Shown here: positions 5,015 to 8,105 of the stretch, in pieces | Numbering within the stretch: the stretch's first letter is position 1 | Layout of the letters: each line of letters starts with the position of its first letter | Assembly (NCBI GenBank): GCA_026418955.1 | Contig: JAOAAI010000073.1 | Span: forward strand, 1 to 8,105 | Direction: 5' to 3' | DNA: 8,105 nucleotides | DNA from: Candidatus Goldiibacteriota bacterium | GTDB lineage: Bacteria; Oederibacteriota; PGYV01; DSYL01 | The notes under the pieces: generated by a model | Database searches by the model: none | What the model saw: only the letters and a program-made list of their open reading frames with translations | What the model was told of the DNA's origin: nothing | Made by a program: the position numbers and the translations under genes

Positions 5015-7279
5015 ATGAAAAAATTTTTATTTATAAGTTTTTTATTAATTATATTTTATAATAGATTATTACCTAATGAATTATTGAAATCTATTGGTGC
5101 TAGAGCATCTGGGATAGGGGGGGCATTTACTTCAGTTGCTGATGATTATTCATCATTCTTTTGGAATCCGGCTGGATTAGTTAATATTAATAGAATAAAT
5201 ATAAGTATATTTTTTGATTCAATTTTTACTGGGAAACAAAATATTTATGGAATTAATTATTCACATCCATTATTTAATGACATGACTTTATCTGCTACAT
5301 ACTTTAAAAATTTAAATAATGATTCTTATTTTATAAAGGATTTTTTTTATTTTTCTTTTGCTTCCTTTCTTTATGAAGATAAAAAAACTTCTTTTGGTAT
5401 AAATTTAAAATTATTAAATTTTTCAATGTCAAATTATGAATTTTCCGGGTTTACTACAGCATTTGATGTAGGTTTTATTTTTTTTCCGGATTTTTTTGAT
5501 AAAAAAATGCGTTTTTCTTTAGCAGCATTTGATCTTGATGCTAAAATAAAGTGGTCTAATGGTATTTTTGAAAAAATTCCAGTAAATTATAAAGCTGGTT
5601 TATGTTATTTATTTGATGAATCATTTTTGATTGCTTCTGATTTTATTATAACAAATTTTGATGACGAATATAAAATTTTTAAATTTGGTTTTTCTTTGGG
5701 TATTGAAAAATATTTTTTAAATAATACATTGGGAAATATAGGTTTTAGAACTGGACTTAGTTTTATGGAAAATTATAATTTTGCTTTTGGTTTTTCATAT
5801 GAAAGAAAAGAATTTGCCTTTAATTATGTTTTTATTCCTGGCATAAATAATTTAGGCCAGACCCATAAATTGGATTTTACTTATTTTATAGGTGATGAAA
5901 TTAGAAAATTATATAAAAAAGAAATAATTCCAGAAATTAAAGAATTAGATATTACATCACTTACTGAATCTTTAAAAAATATGGATTTTGAAATTTCAAA
6001 TAGATATTTATCTCCTAATAATGATGGTGTTTTAGACTCAATAGAAATATTTCTAAAAAATTATCCAAAAAAAATAGCAAATATAAATTGGAAAATAAAT
6101 ATTAGAAATAAAAATGATGTAATAGTAAAAGAAATGAGTGGAATAGAAACTATTCAACCTAAAATTTTATGGGATGGAAAAGATCAATATGGAAGAAATA
6201 TTAAAGATGGTGATTATACAATAACATATAGTTTATATGTTGGAGATAAATTAATATGGGAAAAGAATAAAATTATTAACATTGACACTACCCCGCCGAT
6301 GTTTATATTAAAAATATATCCTAAGATATTTGCTCCTGTTAAAAATAGTAAATTTAAAAAATTACAAATTAATGTAGACTTTAAAGATAAAGATATTTAT
6401 AATTGGAATATAAATATATTAAATGATAAAAATAATATAATTAGAAAAATTTCTGGGGAAGGAATTATTGATAAAATTTATTGGGATGGTGATGATGCTT
6501 TAGGTAATTTAATAACAGATGGCAATTATAAAATAAAAATGACTGTTACTGATTTTGCTGGTAATATTTTTGAACAGGTTGAAAATATAACTATTGATAC
6601 ATATATAACTAACTTTAATATGCTGCCTGACAAAAGAATATTTAATATTGGTAAGGAAAAATTAAATTTGGTCTCTAATAAAAAAGATTTAAATAAAATT
6701 AAAAAATTTGATGTTATTATTTATGATTATGAAAAAAATCCTTTAAAAATAATAAAAAATTTAAATCCTTTAGAAAGTATAGTTTCATGGAATGGTACTG
6801 ATGAAAAAAATCAATTTGTGAAGAAGGGTAACATATATATAATAAAATTATTAATTGAACAAATTAATGGTATAGAAATTGAAAAAGAATATTTGATTCA
6901 ATCAAAGCCTCCTGATTTTGAAGGAGTAGGTATCCAATTAATTTTAGCTGCTATAGATTTTGATATTAAATCTTTTGACATACCTGTTGATGAATATTCA
7001 TATTTAAATCAAGCTGCTGAAGCAGTAAACAAATATGCTAAAAATTATTTTTTAATTTTAAAAGGATATGCTGTTGATTTTGAAAATCCAGAAAAAAATT
7101 TAGAACTTTCTATAAATAGAGTACTTGCAGTTTATAATTATTTTATTACAATTAAAAAATTAAATCCTGAAAATATTTATTTAGCTGCATATGGAGATGG
7201 TAATATAATTGAAGGCGTTAATAAAGATGTTATTTTAAAAGCAGGTAAAAGAGTTGAAGTTGAATTATTAACAAAATAA
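5015..7279 (+). CDS. Outer-membrane protein: PorV/UPF0164-like barrel, FlgD-like Ig repeats, divergent OmpA domain
   Basis: 754 residues. A signal peptide (MKK, hydrophobic to about residue 19) precedes KSIGARASGIGGAF (25-38) and ADDYSSFFWNPAGL (42-55), the hallmark N-terminus of PorV/UPF0164/FadL-type barrels. Alternating aromatic and polar segments to about 295 fit a beta-barrel. Residues about 325-630 hold three Ig-like repeats of the FlgD type. The first begins YLSPNNDGVLD (331-341), and each carries a W-D/N-G motif (386-388, 490-492, 592-594) followed by a G-x-Y turn (DGDYTI, DGNYKI, KGNIYI). Residues about 638-753 resemble an OmpA domain: LSINR (699-702 region, Arg702), then GKRVEVEL (744-751), but GHTD is replaced by GYAVD (684-688). 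Likely role: an outer-membrane barrel with a periplasmic arm toward peptidoglycan. GAGG lies five bases before the ATG. A G7 run at 5117-5123 is unusual. The substrate, if any, is unknown. Confidence 0.8.
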   Translation: MKKFLFISFLLIIFYNRLLPNELLKSIGARASGIGGAFTSVADDYSSFFWNPAGLVNINRINISIFFDSIFTGKQNIYGINYSHPLFNDMTLSATYFKNLNNDSYFIKDFFYFSFASFLYEDKKTSFGINLKLLNFSMSNYEFSGFTTAFDVGFIFFPDFFDKKMRFSLAAFDLDAKIKWSNGIFEKIPVNYKAGLCYLFDESFLIASDFIITNFDDEYKIFKFGFSLGIEKYFLNNTLGNIGFRTGLSFMENYNFAFGFSYERKEFAFNYVFIPGINNLGQTHKLDFTYFIGDEIRKLYKKEIIPEIKELDITSLTESLKNMDFEISNRYLSPNNDGVLDSIEIFLKNYPKKIANINWKINIRNKNDVIVKEMSGIETIQPKILWDGKDQYGRNIKDGDYTITYSLYVGDKLIWEKNKIINIDTTPPMFILKIYPKIFAPVKNSKFKKLQINVDFKDKDIYNWNINILNDKNNIIRKISGEGIIDKIYWDGDDALGNLITDGNYKIKMTVTDFAGNIFEQVENITIDTYITNFNMLPDKRIFNIGKEKLNLVSNKKDLNKIKKFDVIIYDYEKNPLKIIKNLNPLESIVSWNGTDEKNQFVKKGNIYIIKLLIEQINGIEIEKEYLIQSKPPDFEGVGIQLILAAIDFDIKSFDIPVDEYSYLNQAAEAVNKYAKNYFLILKGYAVDFENPEKNLELSINRVLAVYNYFITIKKLNPENIYLAAYGDGNIIEGVNKDVILKAGKRVEVELLTK
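5117..5123 (+). repeat. G7 homopolymer in the barrel gene
   Basis: Seven consecutive G bases encode the Gly-Gly and first base of Ala (residues 35-37) just after the signal peptide. Losing one G brings a stop at 5178-5180; gaining one brings a stop at 5140-5142. The tract could thus act as an on/off switch by slippage, though seven is at the short end for hypermutable tracts. Confidence 0.7.
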
Positions 7280-7607
7280 TATTTGGTTAGTAAAATAAAT
7301 AATTAATCTTTAATCTATCAAAAAAATTTGGCAATAAAGTAAGACCTAGATTTTGATATCTATCTGTTATATAATATATACAATATTAAATTTTTTAATG
7401 GATATTTAATTTTATTTATAAAAAAAATTTGAATTGAAATCTAGTATTAAAGTATTTTTTGTTTAAGTTTATAATTTTTATGCTAATTTTATAAAATTTA
7501 TTGAAAATAAAAATAGAATATTTATATTAGAATAATTCATATTATTGACAAAAATTTTAATTTGTTGTTAAATTTGAATTTAAATACTATAGATATAAGG
7601 AGCGAAT
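7280..7607. other. Long AT-rich intergenic region before grpE
   Basis: These 328 bases contain no ORF beyond a few codons, no tRNA-like or rRNA-like sequence, and no clear stem followed by a T-run that would end the upstream gene. A TATAAT occurs at 7370-7375 without a convincing -35. The only supported signals are the promoter-like TTGACA at 7545 and the AT palindrome at 7568-7583 close to grpE. The large gap suggests that grpE has its own promoter and starts a separate transcription unit. Confidence 0.6.
7545..7583 (+). promoter_or_regulatory. Possible grpE promoter with an overlapping AT palindrome
   Basis: TTGACA (7545-7550) is a perfect -35 hexamer. After 17 bases comes TTAAAT (7568-7573), a 4-of-6 match to the -10. 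This -10 lies in the palindrome TTAAATTTGAATTTAA (7568-7583; seven paired bases each side of TG), a possible operator. No CIRCE element (TTAGCACTC-N9-GAGTGCTAA) is present, so HrcA control of the usual kind is not supported. In DNA this AT-rich, the palindrome and -10 could be chance. Confidence 0.4.
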
Positions 7608-8105
7608 ATGGAAAAAAATCAAGATAAAAAACAAGAAATAGAAAAAAAAGAAGTGGAATTAGAAAATATTATTAAAGAAAAAGATAAAATAATAAATGAA
7701 TATACTGATAAATATTTACGTGCACTTGCTGAATTAGACAATTATAGAAAAAGAGTTGCAAAAGAAAAACAGGAATTTGAAAAGAATACAAAATGTGAGG
7801 CAATAAATATTTTTCTTCCAATACTTGATAATTTGGAAAGGGCTATGTTTGCTATTGATATTTCAAAAGATATTGAATCATTAAGAAAAGGAATTGAAAT
7901 GATAATTAAACAATTTAATGATATTTTAAAAGATTTAGGAGTAAAAGAAATTGATACAAAAGGAATTTTTAACCCTGAATTTCATCATGCATTGCATAAA
8001 GAATTTGTTGAAGGAAAATCTGAAGGTGAAATACTTGAAGTTTATCAAAAAGGATATATATTTGAAGATAAAATAATAAGACCTGCTATTGTTAAAATTG
8101 CTTAT
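7608..8105 (+). CDS. grpE: Nucleotide exchange factor GrpE (3' end outside the window)
   Basis: GrpE releases ADP from DnaK in the DnaK-DnaJ-GrpE chaperone cycle in the cytoplasm. The frame is open for 166 codons to the window edge. A highly charged N-terminal helix (1-60, rich in Glu and Lys) fits the family's dimeric coiled coil. Family landmarks are LRALAELDNYRKRV (37-50), LPILDNLERA (70-79), GVKEID (111-116), FNPEFHHAL (121-129) and QKGYIFEDKIIRPAIVKIA (147-165). The last motif is the family's C-terminal beta-domain signature, so only a few residues should be missing. The start has AAGGAG (7597-7602) five bases upstream, the best ribosome binding site in the window. dnaK and dnaJ would be expected to follow; this cannot be seen here. 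Confidence 0.95.
   Translation, partial: MEKNQDKKQEIEKKEVELENIIKEKDKIINEYTDKYLRALAELDNYRKRVAKEKQEFEKNTKCEAINIFLPILDNLERAMFAIDISKDIESLRKGIEMIIKQFNDILKDLGVKEIDTKGIFNPEFHHALHKEFVEGKSEGEILEVYQKGYIFEDKIIRPAIVKIAY

Noticed and set aside
7280..7540. Small RNA, tRNA or riboswitch in the gap before grpE
   Set aside because: No conserved stem set, CCA-type acceptor end or riboswitch core could be recognised in this nearly featureless AT-rich sequence.

Overview
The window is a very AT-rich stretch (roughly 17-28% G+C in hand-counted 600-base blocks) in which every recognisable gene lies on the + strand. It reads as bacterial and Gram-negative: there are signal peptides, a lipoprotein with a peptidoglycan-binding OmpA domain, and an outer-membrane barrel protein, all using the standard bacterial code with GAGG/AGGAG ribosome binding sites. 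The barrel gene resembles the PorV/UPF0164 type known from spirochaetes and Bacteroidetes-like lineages. The lipobox is loose, as in spirochaetes. An AT-rich spirochaete or an uncultured candidate phylum is the best guess; the phylum cannot be fixed from this sequence.

Layout. Positions 1-195 hold the last 64 codons of an ORF that looks like the tail of an integrase-core transposase. A promoter-bearing gap follows, then a two-gene unit: a secreted TolB-like beta-propeller protein (313-1353) and, 8 bases later, a lipoprotein that joins a related propeller to a Pal/MotB-type OmpA domain (1362-2999). Next come two housekeeping genes, rsmG (3054-3761) and recF (3865-4959). The 103-base gap between them carries two 16-bp parS-like palindromes in inverted orientation. 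A large outer-membrane protein follows (5015-7279), with a barrel, three FlgD-like Ig repeats and a divergent OmpA domain. After a 328-base non-coding gap, grpE begins at 7608 and runs off the right edge.

How it fits together. rsmG and recF are commonly found near the chromosome origin (rsmG beside parAB, recF beside dnaA/dnaN). The parS-like pair between them supports an origin-proximal position. So does a shift in GC skew, from about zero to the left of about 3.4 kb to strongly positive on the right. No dnaA, dnaN, parA, parB or DnaA-box cluster is visible. The three envelope genes share a theme: beta-propellers and Ig modules for protein contacts, plus OmpA modules for holding the outer membrane to peptidoglycan. 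This recalls Tol-Pal and the PorE/PorV parts of type IX secretion, but no tolA, tolQ, tolR or secretion-motor gene is present. The most interesting observations are the parS-like pair with the skew step, the TolB-Pal-like fusion beside its lone-propeller paralogue, and a G7 tract near the start of the outer-membrane gene.
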